The notes under the pieces were generated by a model that searched no databases, was not told the origin of the DNA, and was given only the letters and a program-made list of their open reading frames with translations. Below are positions 1 through 11,454 of a stretch of DNA of 64,000 bases, piece after piece. The position numbers and the translations under genes are program-made. The stretch is from Gnetum montanum (taxonomy: Eukaryota > Streptophyta > Gnetopsida > Gnetales > Gnetaceae): assembly GCA_015680685.1 (NCBI GenBank), contig MNCI01015561.1, positions 1,490,399-1,554,398 of the forward strand, in the 5' to 3' direction. Each line of letters starts with the position of its first letter. Positions within the stretch are counted from its first letter, which is position 1.

Positions 1-347
1 GTAACAATTAGCGTTTAGTAGCCACAGTTGCACAGTTCAAGGTGTGTACGGCAAGTGGGAACGGATGCTGACGCTAGGACTTAGTGTTGTAGTTAGAGTT
101 AGTTAGTTTCTCAACCCTTCACCCTCATAGCTTAGGAGATAAACCGAAAAATACCAAAAAAATAATATACCTCAAACTTGCTTAACCATACACCGTGACA
201 CATACAAGCAAGCCTGGGAAGACAACGAACGATTAACCCCAAGCGTTCCTTGTGGCGTTCAGGCATTTAGTCTGCGGAGTTCGACCGGATCGCGCGTGCT
301 ACGCTCGTTTCATATGGTTGAGTGTAGGGGTACCTCGCCACTCATCA
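1..347 (+). mobile_element. 3' end of a truncated LTR
   Basis: The last ~110 bases match the 3' end of the LTRs elsewhere in the window (for example 57505-57614 on +): the 'gttgagtgtaggggtacc' block followed by the terminal CTCATCA at 341-347. Upstream sequence is diverged but has the same kind of content as the R/U5 part of the D LTR. No tRNA-Asp-like primer site follows, so this is probably a 3' LTR or a solo LTR of a + oriented element lying mostly to the left of the window. The left part is cut by the window edge. Confidence 0.75.
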
Positions 348-1057
348 TTTTACTAGAGTATCGTGTTAGCTTTATAGGCTAGTCAAAGTTTTAATTTCAA
401 CCAATAAGAGGATATGTCAAATGATAAGTTTTTTGGGGTATATTAGACCCCTTAAAAATGAAATAGTATTAGAAGATAATAAAGGACATGTATAACATTA
501 ATAATAAGGAAGCTCTAAAATAATAGTAAAAAGAAAAGCGCCAATGGTTTATGATCATTGTAACATCTTACATAGCATAGATTTATTTTTTACATACACT
601 TTACATTTCACTTGTCATTTACATTTTAATTTTTATTTAGATTTCTAACGTATGTTAGTATTTGGTGGAGTAAGTAGGAGTAATCTCAAGCATTAAGCAT
701 AGTTGTTTGGTAACCTAGTGGTAATATCACTTGGTTCGCCTAGTAATGATTTACTTGGTAATCTCGATAACAGTTGTATGAGTCCAAGACATGAACAAAA
801 AATTAGGAACAATTGCTTATCACTATTAGGCTAAAGTAAATTTACTTTCCATTGTCTCCTAGTTAATTGAAATCGATATTTATCTTACAATGTTTAATTT
901 TTACTACTTTAAAGCTAAACAACATGATCTTATCTTATACATTACTACGAGTTAAACCATACAGATTAACCACCACTAACTCTAGTGAGAAGACAACAAT
1001 CAATGAGCCTCATATTAACTAGTTAGAGTCCATATTGTTCCATCCATGGAATATAAA
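348..1057. repeat. ~710-bp direct repeat, copy 1
   Basis: This stretch, from TTTTACTAGAG to GGAATATAA, is repeated almost base for base at 1810-2220 continued at 15217-15513. Differences are scattered single bases. The spacing (752 bp between copies) and the size would suit an LTR pair of a small element, but I see no primer-binding site after copy 1 and no convincing TG/CA ends, so a segmental duplication is equally possible. No coding sequence was recognised. Confidence 0.75.
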
Positions 1058-1809
1058 TTGTAAGGTTGTACACCTAAGTAGAGATTCCTGACTATAAAAT
1101 GCTTTTTCTTTCCATGTTATTTTTGATGTTATGCTTAGTGTCAAACATGTGATGTAGTCTTTTTTTTACTTATTATTAATTTTCTAGGTGTAATACCCCC
1201 CTGTAATAGAAGCATGAAATAGAATGTTTGTACATTCACCTTTAATTCATCAAGTAAATTAAGGTAACTATCAAGATAACTATATGTCTTATATTGACAT
1301 TTAAGTACGAAACAAAATATTAAACCACAATAATAAAGGATTGATTAAAAATTATAAGGAAAAATTTTTATATATAAGTTTGAATTGTGCTTATGTGACA
1401 AGGGATTTACTGTGAGGGAGTAGAAGGAGGGAATGAGAGGTTTTTAAAGCCAGAAGTAGATTATGAAGAGGGGTACAGAATTTCTTTTTTCAAAATATTT
1501 ACCCCCAAGACTATATATACCCTCTAGGACCCATTGTAAGGGAGGAGGGAAGGAAAAGGAGAAAAGGAGAGGTTGTTAGAACTAGAACTACATGGGAGAG
1601 TGTTGGAACCTAGAACCTTTATTTTAATAAGATTTATCCCCAAAATTATATATACCCCCTCGACATACAACCATCTTGAAAACTTTCATAAATTTAAGCA
1701 ATACTTTATGACTTAACATTACCCACTAGAATCCAATACATGACTTAGTATTTTCAAATCAAGAGTCTTACCGATAAGCTAATACCTCATTGCTACCTTA
1801 TTACCTATG
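1058..1809. other. Interval between the two direct-repeat copies
   Basis: No gene is visible. It contains a short internal duplication: a segment at about 1497-1530 ending in ACTATATATACCCTC recurs, slightly changed, at 1630-1660. A purine-rich stretch lies between (about 1538-1575). If the flanking copies are LTRs this would be a very short internal region without coding capacity. Confidence 0.5.
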
Positions 1810-2220
1810 TTTTACTAGAGTATCATGTTAGTTTTATGGGCTAGTCAAAGTTTTAATTTCAACCAATGAGAGGATATGTTAAATGATAAGTTTTTTGGGG
1901 TATATTAGACCCCTTAAAAATGAAATAGTATTAGAAGATAATAAAGGACGTGTATAAAATTAATAATAAGGAAGTTCTAAAACAATAGTGAAAAGAAAAG
2001 CACCAATGGTTTATGATCATTGTAACATCTTACATAGCATAGATTTATTTTTTACATACACTTTACATTTCACTTGTCATTTACATTTTAATTTTTATTT
2101 AGATTTCTAATGTATGTTAGTGTTTGGTGGAGTAAGTAGTTGTAATCTCAAGCATTAAGCATAGTTGTTTGGTAACCTAGTGGTAATATCGCTTGGTTCA
2201 CCTAGTAATGATTTACTTGG
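1810..2220. repeat. ~710-bp direct repeat, copy 2, left part
   Basis: This matches 348-760 of copy 1. It is interrupted at 2220/2221 by element A. The CTTGG at 2216-2220 recurs at 15212-15216 on the far side of A as the 5-bp target-site duplication, and the match to copy 1 resumes from there to about 15513. Confidence 0.85.
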
Positions 2221-3405
2221 TGATGAGTGACAAGGTAGCCCTACAATCAACCATACGAATATGAGCATGTACACGCAATCCAGTCGAACTTCGCAGACAG
2301 ACTAGTTGTGGCACCTAGATAATTATACGTTGATCGTAATTCGCTGTCTTCCTACCTAGACTAGTATTTTCTTTGTCACATATGGTTTAGTCTAGAGTGA
2401 GGTATATGATGTGATTCTAAACTAGGCTACGCCGAGAGACAATGGGAAATAATCTTGATTAAGCTAATAGGCAACATAAAGTAAAATCTAAGTTAGCCTA
2501 AGTGCGATAAGCATCCTTCCTTAATCATCTGTACACATCTTGGACCTCATGTACTACTTCTGGGAATTCCAAGGACACATTACTTGAGCACTACTAGATA
2601 CACTACTGGGTTACCAAGTAGTTACACTGAAATGTTGTGATTAAGTCATACTCATTTCGCGTTAGCAATAGGAAGTGTAAATAACAATAAAGGAAATATT
2701 AACTACATAGAAAACAATAGATAATCAACAATTAAAGTAAATAAAAGCTAAGTAAATAAGAATAAAAGTGAGAGTAATTAATTGCTAAGTAGACTATGGT
2801 CTAATCTAGCCTAACACAAGTAACCGTTTCCACTTCCCGAACACATCCTGAACTTCGTGCAAACACTACTGGGTTGTCAAACGCTAATCATTTTTAAGTT
2901 ACCAAGTGGCACATGTATGCTCGAAGGGGTCATGCTTGTGTAATTTAATCAATTTGCTTAATTGATTAAAATGAATTGCTATGCTAATAACACGAATGTA
3001 AAGTGCATAAAATAAATGCGTAATAAAATAAAATAAAATAAATGTGTAAGAAAACAAATCTCAAGTGCTACAAGGATGAATCAAAGAGCTCATCTTTATT
3101 GCCAACACAATGGTGTGCTTAGGTACATCAATGCTTGAATAAAGATCCGGTCACACTAGACTTCCTACTACATGCACTTGGAAATATTCTAACTTTCGAA
3201 TGGACAAACTACAAGAGTTTCCCTACTTGACTGCTAACAACTTGCTCCCAATTGTGTGCCTGGGCGCTATATTTATAGACCTGAGAGTAACCTGGGAATA
3301 ACTGCTCTAATAATTAGAATAATTACTCTAATAATAATCACTCTAATAATTAGAGTAACCGCTCTAATAATAACAATTCTAATAATTAGAGTAACCGCTC
3401 TATCA
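2221..3405 (-). repeat. Element A 3' LTR
   Basis: On + it starts TGATGAGTGACAAGG and ends CTCTATCA. It contains a TATA-box-like TATAAAT (minus strand, near 3271-3278). The U3 end (3301-3400) is a short array of an AT-rich ~36-bp unit containing the palindrome CTCTAATAATTAGAG; about three units here against four in the right LTR. This accounts for most of the length difference between the two LTRs (1185 against 1226 bp). Confidence 0.92.
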
Positions 3406-3420
3406 TACCCCCACAACTGA
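3406..3420 (-). other. Polypurine-tract-like site of element A
   Basis: Read on the minus strand the sequence is AGTTGTGGGGGTA immediately before the LTR start TGATAG. The same G-rich tract precedes the 3' LTR of B (6351-6365) and, with one block changed, of E (53418-53432). This is the expected position of the plus-strand priming site. Confidence 0.75.
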
Positions 3421-4743
3421 ATGAAAACTCATCCTCAAGTACAGAAGAAGAGGAACAAGTTCTTTCCAAAATAGATTAGGGGGGTGTGGACTTATTTGAC
3501 TGACATGCAAAGTGACACAAAGAAAACAGACAAATACAAAAGTGCCCAAGTATACAATATTACAATTATGTATCAAATTGGTATTCATGACAATTAGGAA
3601 AGAACACCAACGGATCCAAAGGACATCCAACCCTTCTCTACAACAGAAGAATGAGGGAGAGGTAGAAGAGATCCAGTGGTCATGAATAATCTCCTGCAAG
3701 TGATATGGTTGCATCCTTCTTAGTGACAACAGTCCTGCTTCCAGTCCACACTTCCCACTGCAATCACAACAAAACCAAGGATTAGTATATATAGTACATA
3801 AATAATGGCTGAATACCTCATCTCATTAGTGATTTTATCTAGCCAAGGTATGATTGTGATAGATTGATTACTTGATATTATTAGCGGAAAGATTGACGAA
3901 TGGGTTGAATAAGAGAAGCGATCCATACAATTCAGAAAAAGCTTAGCACAAGGAGTAGTCAAAAGAGGGTATTCACAACAATAAAAAGGAATTCATTACA
4001 AACAGTTGTGAAGGTGCGTACAATTTGGATGACATGGATGCGGTAAATATAAAGAATTTGATTGTAACAATGTCTAAAGATAAAGAACTTAACTTAACCA
4101 AACTAAAAGATATGCAAGTGGATCCTCCCCAAAGCAGGTACAGGATTTTTATGCCCTTGCATAACTTCAAACCAAGGAGTCCATGGGCTCCATGGATGAT
4201 TAATGGTTATGAAAATTTAAGTACAAAAACCCAAAAGTAACTAACTAAGAAACCTGACACATCAAACCAAAACATTGAATCAAAAGATGATACCAGAAGT
4301 GAGGTGAGATATGGAAAGCATAGATGGATGACAGCGAAAGTGGAATGGAGTTCCTAATTATGGTCACATACAACCTCTTGTGAAGCTTGTGATTAATTGA
4401 CTTGGTAGGATCCTTACTTAGTCTAGATTAAAACCAACCACTTTCAGTGACTTCGCATCAACATTCTAAGGCAAGTTCATCCCCTAGGACATAAGAATGC
4501 TCCCACAAAACAACCGCCATTCCAAATTGGAGTGAAGATTAGGAGTGAGAAAGGGCCTTAGCTAGAGGAGACAAGGCAAGTCTCATAACCAATGCTTGTA
4601 GCCTTTTTATTTGGTCTAAGGGGTGTGCTTTGAATTCCCATGTTGTTGTTGTTTTTTTTTTTTTTTTTGAATGGGAACCATATCATGCAAAGACCCATGC
4701 ATTTTTTCACATTTATTTGGTCCAAGGGGTGTTCTTTAAATCC

Positions 4744-4779
<36 letters not shown>

Positions 4780-5464
4780 NTCTCTCTCTCTCTCTCTCTC
4801 TGATGAGGACCACACCATGCAAGGACTTATTTGACTTCCTATTATGAAATGATGCAGAATAGTGAGAAGCTTATAAGAATACTCCTACACACAAGAAAAC
4901 AGAAAAGCACAAAGAATACCACATCCCTTTGAAGCCACACCCTGTCCAAACCTTTGATTCCTTCCCAATTCCAGAAACTACACAAGTCACCAATTTATTA
5001 AAGTTGCATTAATGGAGAAGAGACTGCACACTTCCAAAATAAGGAAAACCATAGAGTATGTGGATGGGTGGATGATGTGGACTCACTGCCTATTACATGA
5101 AAAGAAACCATGTCCCAATTGTTAGTAACAACATTCAAAGTTAGAAACCAAACATCAACAATCAAATTACAAATGAAACATACCACCATCGAGTAGCACA
5201 TTACCATTGTACCTGGCACCTTATTAGCAAAAAGAGTACAGAATTATACCAAACATAAGAAAATATAAAAGAAAGTGAAAGAGTATCTAAGAAATATTAA
5301 ATTTACTAATGATGGTATAAAACAAAAACTTAGAAAAGATCAATACTCCTAAAAAATAAAAAGATGTAAAACAAAGAATATGAAAACAAAAATTTTTAAA
5401 ACCAAAAATTTGTAAAACAAAAAGTTAAAATACACTTAAGAAACTAGAAATTAGAATGGGGGAT
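3421..5464 (-). mobile_element. Element A interior, 3' half: spacer and ORF2 remnant
   Basis: This is the left half of A's interior, up to the insertion point of B. On the minus strand the region around 3758-3788 carries the branch-point/acceptor-like signal that precedes ORF2 in B, D and E. Here it is followed directly by TGGGAAGTGTGGAC, which resembles a stretch near the C-terminal end of ORF2 in D (about 63750) and B. Almost the whole of ORF2 therefore seems to be missing. The rest matches the gag-ORF2 spacer of B and D only in patches (for example around 4110-4170 with 7275-7310). The stop codon of A's gag lies at 5451-5453. Confidence 0.6.
4640..4805. repeat. Homopolymer and (CT)n microsatellites with inverted flanks
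   Basis: A T-run (about 4652-4669) is followed by a (TC)n tract (4747-4801) that contains the only ambiguous base I noticed (N at 4780). Each tract sits in one of two related units beginning with TATTTGGTCYAAGGGGTG. Each is flanked by short inverted arms: ATTCCCAT with AATGGGAA, and TCCTCATC with GATGAGGA. Tract length and the N may reflect assembly uncertainty. Confidence 0.8.
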
Positions 5465-6350
5465 TGATGAGTGGCGAGGTACCCCTACACTCAACCATAC
5501 GAATACGAGCGTTCACGCACGATTCAGTCAAACTTCGCAGACGGACTAGTTGTGATATCTAGATAGTTACTCGTTAATCGCAGTTCACTATCTTCCCACC
5601 TAGACTAGTATTTGCTTTGTCACGTATGGTTTAGTCCAGAGTGAGGTGTATGATGTGGTCCTGAGCTAGTGCTACTCCTAGAGGCAATGGAAAATAACTT
5701 TGTTTAAGCTAAGAGGGAAAGGATGAAGAGAGTCTAAGCTAGCCTAAGTGCGATGAGCATCCATCCCTTAATCATCTATACACATCTTGGACTTCATGTA
5801 CTACTACTGGGATTACCAAGCACATGTCCTAGGTACGCTACTAGGATACCAAGTAGTCACACTTAAATGCTTGTGATTAAGTCATACTCATTCTACGTTT
5901 AATAACAGGGATAGGAGAGGAAGGTACAGAGAGATTAAGTAAGAAAGTAATAAATAATAGTTAAAACTAAGTTAATGCTACAATGATGAAGTAATCTCGA
6001 GCTTTATTGCTAGTCATGTGCATGTCCAAGTACGTCACACTCGAATAAAGGTTTCGTAAAATTACAATCATCACACTGTGGGCATGCATTGGGGAAAGGG
6101 TTGAGAGAAATTGAAAACTGACAAAAAGATCCTACTCTAATGCTACCTTTTCCTATTACTTTCCCGTGTGCCCCATTGTGTATTTATAGGCTCACACAGG
6201 AACCGCGATATCATGTATCTGATATCGCTTATTAGGTCACGATATCGCGTACCCGATATTGGGGGTCTAATGTCTGGACTCATCAAACCTAATATCTTGT
6301 ACCTGATATTAGGGGTCCGATATCAACACCTAGCAAACCATGATTCATCA
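5465..6350 (-). repeat. Element B 3' LTR
   Basis: On + it begins TGATGAGTGGCGAGG and ends CATGATTCATCA. It shares the terminal ~110 bp block with the other LTRs. A TATAAATA-like box lies on the minus strand at 6181-6189. The U3 region (about 6205-6330) is full of GATATC palindromes. Confidence 0.93.
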
Positions 6351-6365
6351 TACCCCCACAACTGA
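6351..6365 (-). other. Polypurine-tract-like site of element B
   Basis: On the minus strand the G-rich AGTTGTGGGGGTA directly precedes the LTR start TGATGA. It is identical to the site in element A. Confidence 0.75.
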
Positions 6366-6514
6366 ATAACAACTCGTCCTCAAGTTAAAGAAAGTGAGGA
6401 ATAAGTTCAATTGATTACATAGTGGATAGGTATGGGATTATTGACTAAATAGGAATTTATTCATTCAACAGTGTGGGATTAAACAAAATTTGGACACAGA
6501 CATAAAATACAAAA

Positions 6515-6962
6515 CTTGTGGAACTCATGTGGTTCCTGGTGGTGGTGGCTCCTCCATGGGTGCCTTTCCTTTGTCCTGTGCTTCAGGCTTCTGAGATTGA
6601 TACCGTTGAAGAAGCACCTGATGTTTCTTCTCTTCTATTCAAGGATTATGAGCCATCCATGCTAATGTTCCAATGTTTGATGGAGTCGACACTTCCCATC
6701 GACACGGCAGCTATGGGAACACTTGATTAGCTTTAACATGCCATGCCACAAATAGTCATTGTTCCTCTTCATAGGCTCAAGCCCTGACCTCTCCACATTT
6801 TTCTTGGCTAGATCATGTAGTGACAGGAGTTCCCTGATGGATGCTGAATGATTATGCCTCCTACTCTACATGTTCTACATGAGGTCCTTGGCTTCTGCCT
6901 CCCCCTGGGCGTTTAGTTGCACCTTGAGAAGGTCCTCCTTGTTGTCCTCTTTTAGGGGTCAT
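6515..6962 (-). pseudogene. Element B ORF2, internally deleted
   Basis: The minus-strand start at 6962 (MTPKRGQQGGPSQG...) aligns with the start of ORF2 in D (MDLKRGQQEGPTQG..., 61644). After about 35 codons the sequence jumps to the part matching the last ~300 bases of D's ORF2 (63640-63922), including an Ala-Trp-Met segment and the proline-rich PPPPGTT end. The transposon-protein-like and central coiled-coil parts are therefore absent. Stop codons and frame changes are present. A branch-point-like CCTTACTAAC (6986-6995) and an acceptor-like AG (6963-6964) directly precede the start. A + strand reading frame over the same stretch is a shadow. Confidence 0.7.
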
Positions 6963-8387
6963 CTATAATCACACAAAGATCAATTGTTAGTAAGGTTATT
7001 GAAAGAAGTTCAATTATTTCATACCTTACTTATTACCTTTAGTAAATGTTGAATTCTTTGCTTAGTGTGATTTTAAAGTTAGAATTTTTTTCAAGGAAGT
7101 TGCCCTAAAAGTTTAATGTCAGACCTGGTTTGTTTAGGTGACACATCAAAGGGCACATAATGGTTTTGAGAAATGTTTGATAAAATGATGACAAAGGAAA
7201 GAATAGATTTGGCAATGAAGTACTTAGAGGGTATAAAATGATGTGGTGGTGTGCAACAAGTAAAAATTACAAAAGTCACACAAGTGGGTCCTCCCCAAAG
7301 CAAGTTCCTACCTATAATGCCCTTACATAACCACACCTTAAAATGTTCATAGGCACTAGAAAGGTCAAATGTAATCCACACCAGTTCCACAAAACACACA
7401 CATGTAGATACCACCATGATGAGGTATGAATTCAATGCTACACAAGACACAAGTTACAAATACATGAACAATGAGATGCGGCGAATTGTAGAAGGGATTG
7501 CTGAGATTGGGACATGAGGTAACTGATCCAGGGCATAATAAATCTTGAGTGTGAGGCATGATTAATGTGTCATTAACCCATCACTCCAAAATCAATACCA
7601 AGTCCATTCCTTTGATTAGTGACATCGCATTGTTTCATCCCATGATGGACAACCATAAGAGTACCATGACAACAAGGCATACGATCACTTGGCGTTTTGT
7701 TTAAGGGAGGAGTGATTCGGAATTGCTTTGCGGTACTTTGATCTTGATCTTTTCTTTTTCTTTTTGTGTGGCTACTTTGGCACACTCTTCTTGCTCTTTT
7801 TTTTTGTTTTTTTTTTCCTTTTTTTTAAATGCTTAATCTAGAGAAGCCACCTACCTTCAGGCATGGGTGCATGTCTTTCCAGTGGAACCCCCTAGAATAG
7901 CATTGATTTTCTTGACTAAGTGCCTTTATTACTCTTACTCCCATTTTTCGTTAGATCTACAAGGATCTTAGTACAACCAGGCTGCATGGTAACTCCTACA
8001 GATGTCCCCAAAGAGAATCCACAAGTCCCCTTGATGTCACACCCTGGCCATTCCCTCTTGGTCCATCCTTCTTCACTCTAGGTATAATAAGCACAAAATT
8101 ACTTTAAGTTTTAATGATGTCAATAATATCATCGTACCCAGAGTAGAACCTCTTATTAATAGAATGGTTGGGTGGATGTGATGGGCTCGCAGTCCAAATA
8201 ATTAGTTACTCGAGACTTGATAGCAAAGAACAACACCTCAACCAACGAGTCACGTGAGTGCTTTATTCATAGATGAGATTACTCATAAAAAGATAAAAAG
8301 ATAAAACAATAAATTGAAAGATGAAAAACTGGAAAACAAAAAATTGTAAAATTAAAGAAAAAGAAAAACATTTATTAATTCTGTTTG
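6963..8387 (-). other. Element B gag-ORF2 spacer
   Basis: About 1.4 kb with no long reading frame. It is clearly alignable with the D spacer (59732-61643), for example 7900-8170 (minus) with 59980-60240 (+). It contains a 64-codon open frame annotated separately, a pyrimidine-rich run on + (7795-7830), and on the minus strand a T-rich stretch just after gag. In an autonomous element the pol genes would occupy this place. Confidence 0.65.
7365..7559 (-). CDS. 64-residue open frame with two CX2C pairs (copy in B)
   Basis: Not a recognised protein. The predicted 64 residues contain CVLC, 13 residues, then CVFC, an arrangement like a small zinc ribbon, preceded by a conserved LCPGSVTSCPN segment. 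A homologous open frame lies in element D at 60506-60700; about 45 of 64 residues are identical and both are free of stops. Both start at an ATG in the context CATTAATCATGC. The frame sits in the spacer between gag and ORF2. It could be a real small protein, an exon of a longer spliced product, or a chance open frame in a conserved noncoding spacer. Confidence 0.3.
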   Translation of the reverse strand: MPHTQDLLCPGSVTSCPNLSNPFYNSPHLIVHVFVTCVLCSIEFIPHHGGIYMCVFCGTGVDYI

Positions 8388-10423
8388 TTAGAATGGGGGA
8401 TGTTCCCCATAACTAAACCTTTGATCATGGCGAGAATTAATAAATGGAAAGTGTGGATCCATGCATGTTGGAAATGTTGGGGATCGATCATATCCCAACC
8501 ACTGGGTGTCTTTTAATGTCGTGGTTGGGATGTATCCAAATTGGGGTGCACACATTGTATTAAAGTTAACATAGTGGGGCAAGTTCGAAGATGAGTTTAA
8601 TTGATATGGAGTTGACCCACTATGGCATCCTTGACCGTAAGATGATATGCAAGGATTGATATGTTTGCCTACGTGGCTATATTCATTAGGCTACATAGTT
8701 GTTGGAGTGTTGAGTGGTGGCCCAGATAAGGTAACACGAGGCGTTGGGTTCGAGCAGAAAGATGCACCATGGTGTTGAACTTGTGTTGAGTGGGAGGATG
8801 TAGTGGTCTTAGAACTGTGCAATCCCTTCCTATGATCATGTCTAAAGAAAGGATGCTTCCAGTGTTGTGGAGGACCTCCACTACTATTGATAGTAGTAGC
8901 ACAAGTGACATTCGTGGGTTGGTGCTATGGTGCAAAACCTTCTGGAACAACTAGTGGCGATGTAGAAGGAGGTGAATGATGAGAATATTGAGGGTAAGGA
9001 GAAGTATAAGGAACATGAGGTGATGATTTTGTTGGAAAGGACATGGGCTGATAGTACTTAGGAGAATAATAACAATGTGGTGAGATAGAATATGTTGACC
9101 CGATTGGGGAAACAGGATGTTGAACTTGATAAGCACTTAGGTTCGGATGATATGAAGGGTGTGACCAGTTTGAGGGTGGCCTTCCCCATGACTGGGATTT
9201 TTGCCACTGTAATTGAACATAGTATTTTTGTACAAACTCTAGATGTAACATTCCTCCCCAATGCTCATGTAAATGTGACAAGATTGGGCATTGACCTTTG
9301 GGGTGATCATACAAGTAAAGGTTACTTTGATATGTATGATTAGCAATTGAGTTCTTATTCTTTTAAACCCTTATTTTCGATTGTCTAAGGGTGTTCTGTC
9401 CTGCTTCTTGGTTCACCATGGTTCTACCTCTAATAGTGTTGGCATATTCTCCACAGTTTTCATGTATCCATTCCATCATCTTCTTGATCTTTACCTCAAT
9501 TTCATCTAGCGATTGTAGTATTGGCAAAGATGATTCCACCTCCTTGAGGCGAGTTGATTTCTCCTCTTCATGATTAGGGACCTTTGCTATTTCAAGATTT
9601 TGGTCTTGTTGAGAGCTTTCAACATTCTCCCATTTAGCCATTTCTCCTTCTTCTTTTGCTATCTGCTTAATAAGCTCTTGGATTTGGGGGGTTCGCAGCT
9701 CATATAGTTAACCTTGGGCATACATCCCTAGGGTTTCCTTTGTTTCATTACAGAGCCCATCCATGATGTGATACATTAGCCTTTCCTTAGAGAATCCATT
9801 GCCTAGGCAATTGTTTAACAACGAATAGTATCTTTCTAAGGCCATGTCCAAGGGTTCATGTTGCCCTTATTTCCATTCTTGGATTTTTCTCCTCAAGGCT
9901 GACACTCTTGCATAGGTTTGATATCTTTCATTAAAGAGTTCTACCATTGTTGGCCAACGTCGAATTGATTTTGGTCTTGAGGACCTATACCATACTTTTG
10001 CTTGGCCAATGAGTGTCACAGGAAAGAGCTTAAGTTTTTACCATCCATTATCAATGTTGTTCCATGCACAGGCATCGTAGAAGGCTTGTAAATGTTGTTT
10101 CGGATCTAAATCATAGCCTCCTAAAAACTTGGGAAAGTTGTTTAAATCGAGCTTGGGTAGACGGCTTTCCTTGCAATTCCTACGGGATATGCGAACAACC
10201 TCTTGTATATGCATTAGGCTCTTAGTGGCCAACAAGGGTTCATCATCACTAGGTAGATTATGAATTTGTAAGTTGGGTGATGTTGTCTTTGTTTATGTAC
10301 ATAGGAGACCCCTGCATTAGATTGAGTACTCCAAACTTTATCTTCATCATCGTATAATTCGTTGGTTCTCCAATGAATTGCCTTATTGGTTGTTGCGTTA
10401 TCATAGTCTTGTGAGAGAGACAT
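8388..10423 (-). pseudogene. Element B gag (capsid-like), frameshifted
   Basis: The minus-strand frame begins MSLSQDYDNATTNKAIHWRT at 10423 and ends GEHPPF-stop at 8388. The order of parts matches A and D: a short N-terminal part, an 'LDLNNFPK..GGYDLDPKQHL' block (10038-10235) leading into the retrotransposon gag core, a coiled segment (9363-9641), a zinc-knuckle remnant ending HPKGQC (about 9290), and a Ser/Pro/Tyr-rich tail (8925-9200). Several frame changes break it. The first two knuckle cysteines appear replaced. The family's role is packaging of element RNA in cytoplasmic particles; this copy cannot encode a full protein. Confidence 0.85.
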
Positions 10424-10536
10424 TATTGTGAATTTGTGTGTGATCTATTTGCAATTACTTCTTTCTGAAAGATATATCGTCAAGGCTTCGTTACAATGAT
10501 CTTGGATGATGTAACTAATCTAAATAACTAGCACCG

Positions 10537-10555
10537 TCCCCGACAATGACGCCAA
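10537..10555 (-). other. Primer-binding site of element B (tRNA-Asp-like)
   Basis: On the minus strand, directly after the LTR end CTCATCA, the sequence reads TTGGCGTCATTGTCGGGGA. Plant elements primed by tRNA-Asp carry TGGCGCCGTTGCCGGGGA (known from Athila-type elements); three bases differ here. Confidence 0.8.
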
Positions 10556-11454
10556 TGATGAGTGGTGAGGTACCCCTACACTCAACCATACAAATACAAC
10601 CATTCACGCACGATCCAGTTGAACTCCGTAGATGGACTAGTTGTAATATCTAGATAGTTACTTGTTGATTGCAGTTCGCTGTCTTCCCACCTAGACTAGT
10701 ATTTGCTTTATCACGTAGGGTTTAGTCCAGAGTGAGGTGTATGATGTGGTCCTAAGCTAGTGCTACTCCTAGAGGCAATGGAAAATAACTTTGTTTAAGC
10801 TAAGAGGGAAAGGATGAAGAGAGTCTAAGCTAGCCTAAGTGCGATGAGCATCCATCCCTTAATCATTTGTACACATCTTGGACCTCATGTACTACTATTG
10901 GGATTACCAAGCGCATGTCCTAGGTATGCTACTGGGATACCAAGTAGTCACACTTAAATGCTCGTGATTAAGTCATACTCATTCTGCGTTTATATAATAG
11001 GGATAGGAGAGGAAGGTAAAGAGAGATTAAGTAAGAAAGCAATAGAATAGTTAAAACTAAGTGAATGCTACAATGATGAAGTAATCTTGAGCTTTATTGC
11101 TAGTCATGTACGTGTCCAAGTATGTTACACTTGAATAAAGGTTCTGTACAATTACAATCATCACACTATGGGCATGCACTGGGGAAAGGGTTGAGAGAAA
11201 TTGAAAATTGACAAAAAGATCCTACTCTAACAATAACTTTTCCTATTACTTTCTCATGCGCCCCATTGTGTATTTATAGGCTCATGCAGGAACCACGATA
11301 TCGCATATCCAATATCGCTTATCAAGCCACGATATCGCGTACCTGATATCAGGGGTCCGATATCGGGACTCATCAGACCTAATATCTTGTACCCGATATC
11401 AGGGGTCTGATAATAGGGGTCCGATATCAACACCTACCAAACCATGATTCATCA
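10556..11454 (-). repeat. Element B 5' LTR
   Basis: Partner of 5465-6350. A TATA-like box lies on the minus strand at 11271-11279. The GATATC-rich U3 (about 11297-11435) has one extra short block, which makes this LTR slightly longer. Confidence 0.93.

Larger units (their letters stand above)
5465..11454 (-). mobile_element. Element B: full-length non-autonomous LTR retrotransposon nested in A
   Basis: B has LTRs at 5465-6350 and 10556-11454 and a 5-bp target duplication GGGAT (5460-5464 and 11455-11459). A tRNA-Asp-like primer site adjoins the right LTR and the G-rich tract adjoins the left LTR, so orientation is minus. Interior (about 4.2 kb): gag (10423-8388), a spacer (8387-6963) and a shortened ORF2 (6962 to about 6515). 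No pol domain is visible. In the first ~250 bases of the two LTRs I count about 20 differences, nearly all transitions, which fits an old, methylated insertion. B landed just before the stop codon of A's gag. Confidence 0.95.

Noticed and set aside
6518-6730. 70-codon + strand open frame in element B
   Set aside because: The minus strand of this stretch is the tail of ORF2, shared with element D; the + frame is a shadow.
9092-9343. 83-codon + strand frame in element B
   Set aside because: Antisense of the gag tail and zinc-knuckle region.
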